Made by a program: the position numbers and the translations under genes
Notes under the pieces: generated by a model
The model's input: the letters and a program-made list of their open reading frames with translations, nothing else
What the model was told of the DNA's origin: nothing
Database searches by the model: none
Origin: Candidatus Altimarinota bacterium
Lineage (GTDB): Bacteria; Patescibacteriota; Gracilibacteria; RBG-16-42-10; JAQVLK01
Direction: 5' to 3'
Assembly: GCA_028704165.1 (NCBI GenBank)
Contig: JAQVLK010000012.1
Coordinates: forward strand, 1-33,239
Length of the DNA: 33,239 nucleotides
In this document: piece by piece, positions 7,425 through 15,447 of the stretch
Numbering within the stretch: position 1 is the stretch's first letter
How the letters are laid out: each line of letters starts with the position of its first letter

Positions 7425-7777
7425 TCATTATCGCCAAATAGAACTGGCTTGTCCTCAATCATGCGGACAGTCTTTGGATAAAGTCCACTGCCATTATTTA
7501 CGAAATAAGATAACTCTCTTATTATCTCGTCCAGAGCCCATCCTGAGACAGAAATATTTTCTGCATTCTTTATTTCATCAAACAAATCATCTACCTGTGA
7601 CAAAACTTTACAAAATTTGTTTCTAACAGAAAAACTCTCCTCTTGTAAGCAATACGATACCCTAGCAAGATAAGCCTCTTGTCTGTTGAATCTATCTGCA
7701 TGAGGTGATTGTCTTATAATCTCAATTACTTTTCTTATGTTCCGATGCTGTTCTTCTATTTTTTTAAGTGAAGCCAT
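7421..7777 (-). CDS. Hypothetical protein, 118 residues
   Basis: Starts at ATG 7777 (MASLKKIEEQHRNIRKVIEI) and is predicted to be largely alpha-helical, with no signal peptide. I recognise no family. Its stop codon overlaps that of the convergent CYTH gene (TTAA at 7421-7424), so the two messages share 3' ends. Upstream is a short very AT-rich segment (7778-7830) that probably carries the promoter, though no clean -35/-10 pair stands out. Confidence 0.65.
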   Translation of the reverse strand: MASLKKIEEQHRNIRKVIEIIRQSPHADRFNRQEAYLARVSYCLQEESFSVRNKFCKVLSQVDDLFDEIKNAENISVSGWALDEIIRELSYFVNNGSGLYPKTVRMIEDKPVLFGDND

Positions 7778-7870
7778 TTTAAAAATATTTTAAATATGAG
7801 GATTCAAAATAAATCTTTTAGTTTGATGCGTCAAATTTCGCGTCTCTAGCGCGCCAATACCTGGTTTTCT

Positions 7871-8683
7871 CTAAAGAGGGAAAATCGCTGAAGGGCGAAC
7901 AATAAAAGGTTTAATCCCATTATTACGATATATCAATACTCGCCGATAATGAGGTTGCCAACCAGCAAACAAGATTCCATTTCCTAGCTTAGTATCAACT
8001 AAAGAACGAAGACATGAGGTATCCGGATGTTGATGATTTTTCTCAACATAAGCTCTCTGTTCCAACATATATTCAAATAATGTATCACCACTTAGGCCGT
8101 CATTACTATATCTAAGCGCTAAATCTGGGATTAATTCAGGGTTTCTAAGGTGCAGCAGTTCTTCTTGTCCCTCTTTATAGAGTTTAAGATAAGGTCTATA
8201 CGACCTATGCGATTCCATTCGATCATCTCGTAATTCACCCAATTGATTCAGATGAGAAACACCATCTTTCAAACAATATCCTGGAGTATTGTAATGTTGA
8301 TCCCCAGGCAATCCAGCTACTTCTCCACTCGTTGTAGTTTTAAAGAACTGATCTGCAAATTGATATTTGAGATGAATCATTGGCGATGGGAGAATTTGCG
8401 CAGTATCAAAGCCATACCTTCCAATCATTGCCTCCATTATCATAATTTCAGTAGGTGCTAGTTGAACTTCTTTCGGTAAACACTCAGCAACCCCCCGTAG
8501 ACCGTGACTAAAATAGAATTCTTTCCAAAAAGCTAAGTCTTCTTTTAGACTAAAATTACCAACTCTATCTACAGATTTTTTGTCGGATGAGAAGGTAGGT
8601 GCTGAAGATCTTAGGGATAAAAGCTCTCTTATTTTACCAACATCCCTATCTTCTTCTTGCCCATGCTCTAAGTGCTTTGACAT
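7871..8683 (-). CDS. Hypothetical protein with a Trp-rich C-terminal module shared with the next gene
   Basis: 270 residues from ATG 8683, ending in TAG. Charged N-terminus (MSKHLEHGQEEDRDVGK), no signal peptide or transmembrane helix. The middle part is not recognisable. The last 35 residues (ILFAGWQPHYRRVLIY... IVRPSAIF) have the layout F-AG-x-W, a short variable stretch, V-x-I/L, another variable stretch, then F-x-V/F-R-x-S. The neighbour at 8759-9640 ends in the same layout. This resembles the end of C-type-lectin or formylglycine-generating-enzyme-like folds, but that is inference from pattern only. Separated by 75 bases from the neighbour; probably co-transcribed after it. Confidence 0.65.
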   Translation of the reverse strand: MSKHLEHGQEEDRDVGKIRELLSLRSSAPTFSSDKKSVDRVGNFSLKEDLAFWKEFYFSHGLRGVAECLPKEVQLAPTEIMIMEAMIGRYGFDTAQILPSPMIHLKYQFADQFFKTTTSGEVAGLPGDQHYNTPGYCLKDGVSHLNQLGELRDDRMESHRSYRPYLKLYKEGQEELLHLRNPELIPDLALRYSNDGLSGDTLFEYMLEQRAYVEKNHQHPDTSCLRSLVDTKLGNGILFAGWQPHYRRVLIYRNNGIKPFIVRPSAIFPL

Positions 8684-8758
8684 AAACCATTATTAATAAA
8701 GGGTAGAAATGTAGTAGAAACTCGGGGTTTTGTCAATTTTTCAACAGCTGCTCGATTT

Positions 8759-9640
8759 TCACAGACGCTGTCTATTTGGTATATCTACTACCACCGAAGT
8801 ACGAAAACGTGCCCTGTAATGTGCCAAATCAATACCGCAAGATATAAGACGAACCTGAGACTCTTCGTCATCCCAATCAATACCAGCGACAAACTTGTTA
8901 GCAAAAAGCCTGTTAGTAAAAGGCTCTTCTGTTCCCATCATATTCCAGGTACCATTTTTTTCTAAAAAATTGTTCATGGGGTACTGTGTAAGACGCATTA
9001 AACTGAACATCATCATTAAGATTAAATTTCTCGGACTAGCTGTTTCAACACCTCGAGCTTGTTTCTCACGTTTAAACCATTGGATTCTATCTTCGAGAGT
9101 CTCCTCCCCACGTTCTCCTGGAAGGAGGGGAGACTCTGGAATCCCTTCTACTATTCCCGTCCGCCAGTTTATGACATTACTTTCACCGTACACTCCGGAT
9201 TGTTTATCCGAAGCGGCCAATACTTGCAGAGCAATATCACCAATAAATGGTTTAAAATATCGAATAAGTACCAAATTAAAATTTTTAAGAGCCTCAATGT
9301 ATCTCTGTAAGGAATATGGAACTTCAACCTGTAACCTAGGTACTTGCATTGCTCTAATTTCTGCAAGTTGAAATGGACTTAGCGTTTGTTTTAAAACCGT
9401 GACAATCGTAGGCAAATCAGGAAGCAACAGCCCCTCCGGTGGATTTTTGTAGTCATAAAGACCAGTCCTTCTCAAATGATTCAACAAGCTACCATATTGC
9501 TGATCTACAACCTTTTCCAAGAGTAGCTGACACTTTAGATTCTCTTTGTCGCCTGCGACCTCCCCGTTGTTAGAAAAAACTGCATCCGTTCTACTTCTTG
9601 TTTGAAGCATTTCCGGATTATGATCTTCTACCTTTCTCAT
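8759..9640 (-). CDS. Hypothetical protein with the same C-terminal module
   Basis: 293 residues if it starts at ATG 9640 (MRKVEDHNPEMLQ); a TTG at 9691 that overlaps the upstream stop codon would add 17 residues, and translational coupling would then be possible. It ends in TGA. Several segments are helical (about 90-160), and the C-terminus reads FVAGIDWDDEESQVRLISC followed by a HYRARFRTSVVV ending, matching the module of the preceding protein: AG-W, V-x-L, then F-R-x-S. Neither has a signal peptide. I recognise no named family. Likely the last or next-to-last gene of the minus-strand cluster that begins upstream. Confidence 0.65.
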   Translation of the reverse strand: MRKVEDHNPEMLQTRSRTDAVFSNNGEVAGDKENLKCQLLLEKVVDQQYGSLLNHLRRTGLYDYKNPPEGLLLPDLPTIVTVLKQTLSPFQLAEIRAMQVPRLQVEVPYSLQRYIEALKNFNLVLIRYFKPFIGDIALQVLAASDKQSGVYGESNVINWRTGIVEGIPESPLLPGERGEETLEDRIQWFKREKQARGVETASPRNLILMMMFSLMRLTQYPMNNFLEKNGTWNMMGTEEPFTNRLFANKFVAGIDWDDEESQVRLISCGIDLAHYRARFRTSVVVDIPNRQRL

Positions 9641-9687
9641 AAAATTATTTATTAGAAGAAAGGATACTATCAGATTCCTTGCGTTTA

Positions 9688-10452
9688 TCAAATTCTCAGG
9701 ATCATCTCGATTTTATCCAACAATTCCGCATTTCCTCCCAGTCTCGTTCCATTTGCTAATTCGCGATAGACAGCTCCTGCTTCCGTGATTAGGCAAGATC
9801 CGGCCGCCCAATCCCATTCTTTGGTTGTGTTGGTTAAATCCACATAAGCATCAAAAGCTCCCTGTGCCACGTAGGCGAGGCCGAGTTCGGCCGAGCCGAC
9901 TGAACGCATACGATAACAACAGGGCTGAAGTTTTTGTAATAAGTTATTCATACGTTCGTACTCTTCTTTCCCCCTCGTAGAATTTGGCCATTCGACGTAA
10001 AGAAAAGCTTTTGTAAGATCTGTTTCGTGAGCAACTGCTAGTTTTTTTTCATTCAAAAAAGCTCCGCCACCTTTGTACGCCGAAAACATTTCTCCTGTTC
10101 TGGGATTGTAAACTATGCCAAGCACCACTTCTTCATCTTCTTTCAGAGCAATTGCGTTACAAAAAAATGGCAATTGTCTGAAATAATTTTTGGTACCATC
10201 GATCGGATCAATCACCCAAGTGTATTTGGAATTTTGATCAAGCGTGTTTTTTTCTTCGGTAAAAAAGTTATGCTCCGGATAAACTTTTTTAATTTCTGAA
10301 ACGATCAAGTCTTCAACAGCCAGATCGGCATTGGTCGCAATATCCAAAGCATGTTTCTGTACCGCAACCTCCAGTTTGTCACAATATTTCAAGCTCAAGG
10401 CACCGGCCTTGAGGGCGATTTTCTTGGCAACTTGATGAGCTTCTTTGTACAT
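9688..10452 (-). CDS. Inositol monophosphatase family phosphatase
   Basis: 254 residues, normal length. Metal-binding motifs are intact: EEKN (family EE), WVIDPIDGTKNYFRQLPFF (DPxDGTxN plus F-x-x-G/x-P-F) and EWDWAAGSCLITEAGA (WDxAAG). Members are Mg-dependent, Li-sensitive phosphatases acting on inositol phosphate, sugar phosphates, fructose-1,6-bisphosphate, histidinol phosphate or PAP; the sequence does not fix which. Its position after a sugar nucleotidyltransferase suggests a sugar-phosphate substrate. Ends in TGA at 9688. A word-repeat hairpin (10453-10510) separates it from the nucleotidyltransferase gene. Confidence 0.9.
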   Translation of the reverse strand: MYKEAHQVAKKIALKAGALSLKYCDKLEVAVQKHALDIATNADLAVEDLIVSEIKKVYPEHNFFTEEKNTLDQNSKYTWVIDPIDGTKNYFRQLPFFCNAIALKEDEEVVLGIVYNPRTGEMFSAYKGGGAFLNEKKLAVAHETDLTKAFLYVEWPNSTRGKEEYERMNNLLQKLQPCCYRMRSVGSAELGLAYVAQGAFDAYVDLTNTTKEWDWAAGSCLITEAGAVYRELANGTRLGGNAELLDKIEMILRI

Positions 10453-10510
10453 AATTTTGAATGTTAAATGTTGAGTGCTGAATTAATTCAAAATTCAACA
10501 TTCAGAATTT
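10453..10510. repeat. Inverted heptamer arrays (TTGAATG / TTCAACA)
   Basis: TTGAATG, TTAAATG, TTGAGTG, CTGAATT run in one sense (10457-10484) and TTCAAAA, TTCAACA, TTCAGAA in the other (10488-10508). AATTTTGAATGTT and AACATTCAGAATTT form the outer arms. It fills the gap between the two genes and reaches into the stop codon of the upstream gene. Confidence 0.75.
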
Positions 10511-11819
10511 ATAATTTCCCCTTAAACCCATCCCTGTCCCCTCCCGCACTTGCCATATTTTCCTTTTTGACATGTTGCTGTTCCAAAGATAGGTAGGTAT
10601 TTTCGAGCAGATCTTCAGCAACATTCAATCCGGCAGCAATGAAACAATCTTTGCCGATTTTGACTCCGGGCATTAAGTTCGTATTGATTCCAACACGACA
10701 ATCCGGACCCATCATGACTCCTAACTTATTGAGTCCGGTTTGCTTTCTCTCTCCTTTGATCATGGAACTGATCTCCCCTTCGTCCAAGCGCAAGTTGCCG
10801 GTCACTGTGCCCGCACCAAAAGAGCAGTTGTTAGAAATCACGCTATCCCCGATATAATTACTATGAGTCCAAACATTTTTACCAAGATAGGAACGTGCTA
10901 CTTCCGTGTTATAGCCAACCACGGATCCCTCTCCGATATGTGAATCACGCACTAGAGCATTGTTGGCAATCACAGCTCCCTTTCCAATATAAGCAGGTCC
11001 TCGGATCACGGCGTTTTCAAAAATCTTTACCCCCTCTTCAATGATCACGTGACCTTTGATCGTAGCCTTTTTTGAGATTTCAGCTGAGCGATGAATTCTT
11101 GGTTTCTGATTTTCAATCAGATAGTTCATCATCGGCAAAATGTGCCAAGGATATTTCAATGCTTGCCAGAAACCTTTGTATTCCACTGCACGAATTTTGA
11201 TCTCACGACCAGCTGCTAGCTCAAAAGCTTTTTCATAAGTATCATCTTTGTTATCACCTTTGATAGTTTCCAGGATATCAAAAAATTTGGGCCAATCTTT
11301 GAAGTAATGCAGTACGATATTTACAAATTCACTTGGAACTTCTTCGGGATCGGGTTTCTCTACCACTCGATGCACATAGCCTTCCGGATCAAAATCCAAA
11401 TAGCCACCGGGGAAATATGTCGAAACCTTTTTGGCTGTGAGAAGTATCTCAGCCCGCGGATCACTCTTGGCTTGGTTGAGCAAATTCTTAAAAGCTTCAG
11501 ACGTGACTAAATCATTTACACTAGTTACTAGTAGCGTAAGTTCTTCATCCAATAAAGATCTGGCTTTTAGTAAAGCATCCGCCATCCCAAGAGCTTCTGC
11601 TTGCTCCACAAATTCCACGTTGGGAATGCCAGAAAGAGCTTCCTGACAATCTTCCTTATTCTCTTTATTAATAACTATGACTCCTTTTTTGAAACCAAAT
11701 TTGAATAAGTTTTCAGTCCGATGACGAATTAATGGTTTTCCGCAAAACTCGATTGTATTTTTATCCGGGATAGGCCAGAGACGAGAGCTCACTCCGCCGG
11801 CGAGAAGTAGGAATTGCAT
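10509..11819 (-). CDS. Sugar-phosphate nucleotidyltransferase with C-terminal left-handed beta-helix
   Basis: 436 residues. The N-terminal half is a Rossmann-like nucleotidyltransferase: FLLLAGGVSSRLWPIPDKN is the LAGGxGxRLxP signature with an unusual SSRLW; FCGKPLIRH and the TSVNDLV (position of the metal-binding Asp) follow. From about residue 245, hexapeptide repeats (e.g. IEEGVKIFENAVIRG, AYIGKGAVIANNALV, NSHIGEG-like units) form a left-handed beta-helix as in GlmU. It probably makes a UDP- or GDP-sugar from a sugar 1-phosphate; the helix may be an acetyltransferase or only oligomerise. GlmS and GlmR upstream on the same strand favour the UDP-GlcNAc route (GlmU-like), but a mannose-1-phosphate role remains possible. 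Confidence 0.85.
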   Translation of the reverse strand: MQFLLLAGGVSSRLWPIPDKNTIEFCGKPLIRHRTENLFKFGFKKGVIVINKENKEDCQEALSGIPNVEFVEQAEALGMADALLKARSLLDEELTLLVTSVNDLVTSEAFKNLLNQAKSDPRAEILLTAKKVSTYFPGGYLDFDPEGYVHRVVEKPDPEEVPSEFVNIVLHYFKDWPKFFDILETIKGDNKDDTYEKAFELAAGREIKIRAVEYKGFWQALKYPWHILPMMNYLIENQKPRIHRSAEISKKATIKGHVIIEEGVKIFENAVIRGPAYIGKGAVIANNALVRDSHIGEGSVVGYNTEVARSYLGKNVWTHSNYIGDSVISNNCSFGAGTVTGNLRLDEGEISSMIKGERKQTGLNKLGVMMGPDCRVGINTNLMPGVKIGKDCFIAAGLNVAEDLLENTYLSLEQQHVKKENMASAGGDRDGFKGKL

Positions 11820-11831
11820 AAATAAATTTTT

Positions 11832-11886
11832 AATGTTGAATTTTGAATGTTGAATGAACCCACATTCAAAATTTATAATTCAGAAT
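11832..11886. repeat. Inverted heptamer arrays (TTGAATN / TTCAAAA) overlapping the glmR 3' end
   Basis: TTGAATT, TTGAATG, TTGAATG at 11836-11856 and CATTCAAAATT (11863-11873) give an 11-bp perfect arm with AATTTTGAATG (11839-11849). The array continues into the GlmR reading frame, where it encodes its last residues (EILNSEL). Confidence 0.75.
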
Positions 11887-12850
11887 TCAAAATTTCCAAA
11901 ACCGCTTCAGCGATTTTAGCAGAATCATGCCGTAGTAAACTGCGCTTCACGACATCCGTCTCCTCTTGTTTATACGTTTTCACCGAAAGTAAATCACTTC
12001 TAATCACTAAACACTCTTCACTTTCCCCCAAGTCATCTTCCACCGGATATTCATAATCTTTTTCATAAAGCTTCACGATTTCTTCATTAAAGTCAGTATT
12101 ATTTATTAATACGTAATCTAGCTTGGTATATTTCTCAACCCAGCTTAGGTAATCGGAGGCTTTGAATCCCTTCTGCCCCCAGCGAGTCATCAGATTGAGA
12201 ACTAGAACTTTTTTGGCCTTCGAATTCAGCAAAGCTTCCTTAACTCCGTCAACCACCAAGTTTGCCATCAGACTACCCCAGAAATCACCGGGACCTAAGA
12301 GGATCAAATCAGCTGACGAGATCGCTTGGCGTGCTTTCTCCGTAATTTGCACGTGCGGATTTAGATAAATCTCAGAGACAAGGGCATCGCGCAGACTCTC
12401 CGGAGGCTCGTCATCAATTACATTCTCTCCCGCAACTTCCTGTCCGGATTCAAGTTTTACAAAAAGCTCCGTCTCGGAAGTCGTGACAGGAATCACTTGT
12501 CCTTCAACTTTTAGGATTTTTTGTGCCGCTTCAACCGCTTTTTCAAAGTCACCGGTTATTTTTTCCAGCGCTGCGAGCAATAAATTCCCGAAGTTGTGAC
12601 CACTCAAGTTCCCTTTCCCAAAACGATAATTAAACAGATCGAGCATCAACTGTTCTTCGCCGGAAAGTGCGACTAAAGCTTGCCTGATATCTCCTGGAGG
12701 TAAAACTCCCATCTCCGTCCGCAACCTGCCAGTGCTACCACCATCATCGCTCATCGCCACAACAGCAGACAATTCATGTCCTTTACCTTTTAGTCCCAGC
12801 AGAACTGTGAAAGTTCCGGTACCGCCGCCGATAGTTACTATCTTAGACAT
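11873..12850 (-). CDS. yvcK: GlmR/YvcK family regulator of amino-sugar metabolism (CofD-like fold)
   Basis: 325 residues. The family hallmarks are all present: TIGGGTGTFTVLLGLK at the N-terminus, MSDDGGSTGRLRTEMGVLPP, GDIRQALVAL, FNYRFGKGNLSGHNFGNLLL, and DLILLGPGDFWGSLMANLVV. In Bacillus and relatives this protein (GlmR) binds UDP-GlcNAc and stimulates GlmS, adjusting carbon flow into the cell wall; the fold is shared with 2-phospho-lactate transferase CofD, but F420 enzymes are not suggested here. The gene lies two genes downstream of glmS on the same strand, so the regulator and its target are linked. It is separated from the HAD gene by a TTAGCTA array; its last codons are formed by a heptamer array. 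Confidence 0.93.
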   Translation of the reverse strand: MSKIVTIGGGTGTFTVLLGLKGKGHELSAVVAMSDDGGSTGRLRTEMGVLPPGDIRQALVALSGEEQLMLDLFNYRFGKGNLSGHNFGNLLLAALEKITGDFEKAVEAAQKILKVEGQVIPVTTSETELFVKLESGQEVAGENVIDDEPPESLRDALVSEIYLNPHVQITEKARQAISSADLILLGPGDFWGSLMANLVVDGVKEALLNSKAKKVLVLNLMTRWGQKGFKASDYLSWVEKYTKLDYVLINNTDFNEEIVKLYEKDYEYPVEDDLGESEECLVIRSDLLSVKTYKQEETDVVKRSLLRHDSAKIAEAVLEILNSEL

Positions 12851-12852
12851 GG

Positions 12853-12890
12853 TTAGCTAATTAGCTAACTAGCTTTTTAGCTAGCTAGGA
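12853..12890. repeat. TTAGCTAN octamer array
   Basis: TTAGCTAA, TTAGCTAA, CTAGCTTT, TTAGCTAG follow in exact 8-base phase. Because the word is almost its own complement the block can fold on itself. It fills the gap before glmR and supplies the TAG stop of the HAD gene (12885-12887). Confidence 0.75.
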
Positions 12891-13520
12891 TAAATATTTT
12901 AGCAGATCTTCCAGCTTATCCAGAATCAAGTCCGGTTCATGTTTTTTAAGTTCTTCCCTACTAACAAATCCGGTTGTCATTGCCACAGAACGTACTCCGG
13001 CTTTCTTGGCTTCGAGAACATCGTTACTATGATCACCGATATAAACGCTGCTTTCTGGCCTTCCACCAAGTTCTGTGATCGCTTTCAAGATCCCATCTGC
13101 CTTGAAGTCCATATCATCGTGCCCAATCACGGTAGGAATATTTAATTTGTAACGTTCTAAAACATTACGCACTGGTATTGAACTGTTATAAGTCACAATG
13201 CCAACACTGTGCCCTTTTGCGAGAACTTTAGTCAGAACAGCTTCGTGATCAAGATCGATCAGTGAACATCTGTGTCTGAATTTATCCTGATAAGCTTTTT
13301 CAAATTCTGCAAAAGCAGGCAATTTATCTTTATTCTGTTCGTAAATATCTTTCAATGAATCATGAAAATGCATGCCGAAACGTTCCTCCAGATTCAATCC
13401 TTTCAGATTAAGTCCAAAGAGCTCTTCAATATCTCTAACCGCCAACTCAACTGCCGGCAAAGATCTCACCAAGGTCAGATCCCAGTCGAAGAGTAATGTG
13501 TTTACTTTACTTAGAGGCAT
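12885..13520 (-). CDS. HAD-family hydrolase (phosphoglycolate phosphatase-like)
   Basis: 211 residues. Motif I LLFDWDLTLV supplies the nucleophile Asp and the +2 Asp; motif II is GIVTYNSS; the motif III Lys lies in the VIGHDDMDFKADGI region; motif IV is VYIGDHSNDVLEAKKAG. A helical cap of about 70 residues sits between motif I and II (subfamily IA). Such enzymes dephosphorylate phosphoglycolate, sugar phosphates or nucleotides. In this cluster a sugar or amino-sugar phosphate is a reasonable guess, but nothing in the sequence fixes it. Its stop codon lies inside the octamer array that precedes glmR. Confidence 0.88.
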   Translation of the reverse strand: MPLSKVNTLLFDWDLTLVRSLPAVELAVRDIEELFGLNLKGLNLEERFGMHFHDSLKDIYEQNKDKLPAFAEFEKAYQDKFRHRCSLIDLDHEAVLTKVLAKGHSVGIVTYNSSIPVRNVLERYKLNIPTVIGHDDMDFKADGILKAITELGGRPESSVYIGDHSNDVLEAKKAGVRSVAMTTGFVSREELKKHEPDLILDKLEDLLKYLS

Positions 13521-13540
13521 TAGTTATTAGTTTCTTGTAT

Positions 13541-13573
13541 CAATCATGGTAATCATTTAATCATGTAAATCAT
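13541..13573. repeat. AATCATNT octamer array
   Basis: AATCATGG, TAATCATT, TAATCATG, TAAATCAT follow in 8-base phase between the HAD gene and glmS. No inverted partner block is evident here. Confidence 0.6.
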
Positions 13574-13590
13574 AGTTCTGCCTTTTGCAT

Positions 13591-15372
13591 TTACTTAACG
13601 GTGACGCTCTTCGCCAAATTGCGTGGCATATCCGGGTCATTTCCCCGTAGCACCGCCAGTTTGTAGGCCAAGATTTGGATCGGAATAATACTCAAGATAG
13701 GTGCAGCGTTACCGACATCCGGAACCTTGATCCAGTAATCAAAGATATCGTTGTTCTCTGGAGATACGCCAACCACATAACCGCCTCGGGCTTTGACTTC
13801 AATCGCGTTACTTAGAATCTCAGGCTCAGATTCGTCTTTGGAGACCAGCGCAATCAGCGGAGTTCCTTGCGTTATCAAAGCAATTGGACCGTGCTTCAGT
13901 TCTCCTCCGGCAAAACCTTCGGCATGAATATAACTTACTTCCTGCAGTTTGATCGCAGCTTCCAGGGCCATCGGATAATTCAGTCCGCGTCCGATCACAT
14001 ACATACTTTCAAAGTCCTTAAGCTTAACGGCTAGTGTTTCAATATAACCATCATAACGAGGATTGAGCATCTCAGTGATTTGACTGGCAGCGTCAACTAG
14101 CAGCTGCTTGGCTTCATTGAGACGCCCCACCATCGCATAAGCCAGCAATGTCAAAACCGCTATTTGCGCAGTAGTAGCTTTAGTCGAAGCGACTGCTTTC
14201 TCAGGTCCCGCTTTGATATTAATCGTGATATCAGACATACGATCCATGCTGGAACCTTCCACGTTGACGATTGAAACAATCTTGGCCCCCTTGGCTTGAG
14301 CTAGCTCCAGAGCTTCCATAGTATCAGCTGTTTCGCCACTTTGAGAAATAGCGATAATCAAAGTTTTGTCGTTGATAAAGTGTGCTTGGGCTGGAAACTC
14401 GGATCCAAAGACAGCATTGATATGCTCTTTGGCGATACGTGAAAATAAATAGCTGCCGGTGAGAGCAACTTTGCCAGCCGTACCACAACCAAGCAAAAAA
14501 GTACCCTTGGATTTTTTGATCAAATCAACCACCTCATGAATCAAAGCATCATCCTGGTTGGCAGCCCGACAAATCGTTTCCTTTTGCTCCATGATTTCCT
14601 TCAACATGAAGTGAGGATAGTCACCTTTCTCGGCCCCTTTGGCATCCCAGTCGATTTCAATGCTGCGCTTGCTAATCGGACTAGCATCTTCCAATGTCAA
14701 AAACAAAGCATCTGGAATCAATTTATCCATCGAGATCACTACCATTTGATCGTCGTCCAAATAGTTAACATGTCTAGTGTAAGGTAAAAAAGCAGGAATG
14801 TCCGAAGCCAAAAAATATTCCCCTTCGCCTACCCCAATAATAAGCGGTGAACCGCGGCGCGCCGCTACCAGTTTACGTTCACTATTCGAAATCACCACAA
14901 AAGCAAAACGGCCTTGCAAACGAAAAGATGCCAGGCGCGCCGCTTCTTCCAGTGATTTTCCTGCTTCCAGAAAATCTTCCAGCAGATGAGTGATAATTTC
15001 ACTATCTGTTTCGGAACGAAATTTGTGTTTCTTCTTGAGTTCTTTACGTAGCTCTTGGAAATTTTCAATAATTCCATTGTGCACTACGGCCAAAGTCCCT
15101 TTTTCGTTCAAATGAGGATGAGCATTTTTTTGTGTCACTCCACCATGGGTCGCCCAACGAGAATGTCCGATCGCGATTTGCGCATTTGGTAATTCGAGAT
15201 TCTCCACAGCACTGATCTTGCCTACTTCTTTTTTGAGCCACAAACGATCTTCACCTGTTTGCAAGGCAATTCCCCAGGAATCATAGCCGCGGTATTCGAG
15301 ACGTTTCAGACCGTCAATCACGACACGACCGGCATCGTTACGAGGACCGAGATAGGCGAATATTCCACACAT
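13591..15372 (-). CDS. glmS: Glutamine--fructose-6-phosphate aminotransferase (isomerizing)
   Basis: 593 residues, close to the usual 600. The protein begins MCGIFAYLG, exposing the catalytic Cys as the N-terminal nucleophile. The glutaminase domain includes GHSRWATHGG and HNGIIENF; two SIS domains follow (LLGCGTAGKVALTGSYLF with SQSGETADT, then VIGRGLNYPMALEAAIKL with EGFAGGELKHGP); the C-terminus PRNLAKSVTVK is the conserved tail that closes the sugar site. It converts fructose-6-P and glutamine to glucosamine-6-P, the entry step to UDP-GlcNAc. The 73-base gap to the upstream TrmB-like gene is filled by a word-repeat hairpin. No glmS ribozyme-like motif was recognised there. Confidence 0.97.
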   Translation of the reverse strand: MCGIFAYLGPRNDAGRVVIDGLKRLEYRGYDSWGIALQTGEDRLWLKKEVGKISAVENLELPNAQIAIGHSRWATHGGVTQKNAHPHLNEKGTLAVVHNGIIENFQELRKELKKKHKFRSETDSEIITHLLEDFLEAGKSLEEAARLASFRLQGRFAFVVISNSERKLVAARRGSPLIIGVGEGEYFLASDIPAFLPYTRHVNYLDDDQMVVISMDKLIPDALFLTLEDASPISKRSIEIDWDAKGAEKGDYPHFMLKEIMEQKETICRAANQDDALIHEVVDLIKKSKGTFLLGCGTAGKVALTGSYLFSRIAKEHINAVFGSEFPAQAHFINDKTLIIAISQSGETADTMEALELAQAKGAKIVSIVNVEGSSMDRMSDITINIKAGPEKAVASTKATTAQIAVLTLLAYAMVGRLNEAKQLLVDAASQITEMLNPRYDGYIETLAVKLKDFESMYVIGRGLNYPMALEAAIKLQEVSYIHAEGFAGGELKHGPIALITQGTPLIALVSKDESEPEILSNAIEVKARGGYVVGVSPENNDIFDYWIKVPDVGNAAPILSIIPIQILAYKLAVLRGNDPDMPRNLAKSVTVK

Positions 15373-15375
15373 ATA

Positions 15376-15447
15376 CTAGCTTGTTAGCTTCTTAGCTTCC
15401 TAGCCAGTTTGTTTTTTCTAACTAGCTAAGTAGCTAAACAGCTAATC
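15376..15447. repeat. Inverted octamer arrays (CTAGCTTG.. / ..AGCTAATC)
   Basis: CTAGCTTG, TTAGCTTC, TTAGCTTC, CTAGCCAG (15377-15408) face AACTAGCT, AAGTAGCT, AAACAGCT (15420-15443) across a T-rich loop. The halves pair well, giving a long hairpin in the glmS leader; it also overlaps the stop of the TrmB-like gene. Confidence 0.75.

Noticed and set aside
8759..9690. TGA possibly read as glycine, as in Gracilibacteria/Absconditabacteria
   Set aside because: TGA ends three genes at sensible places and no conserved gene here has an in-frame TGA at a glycine position.
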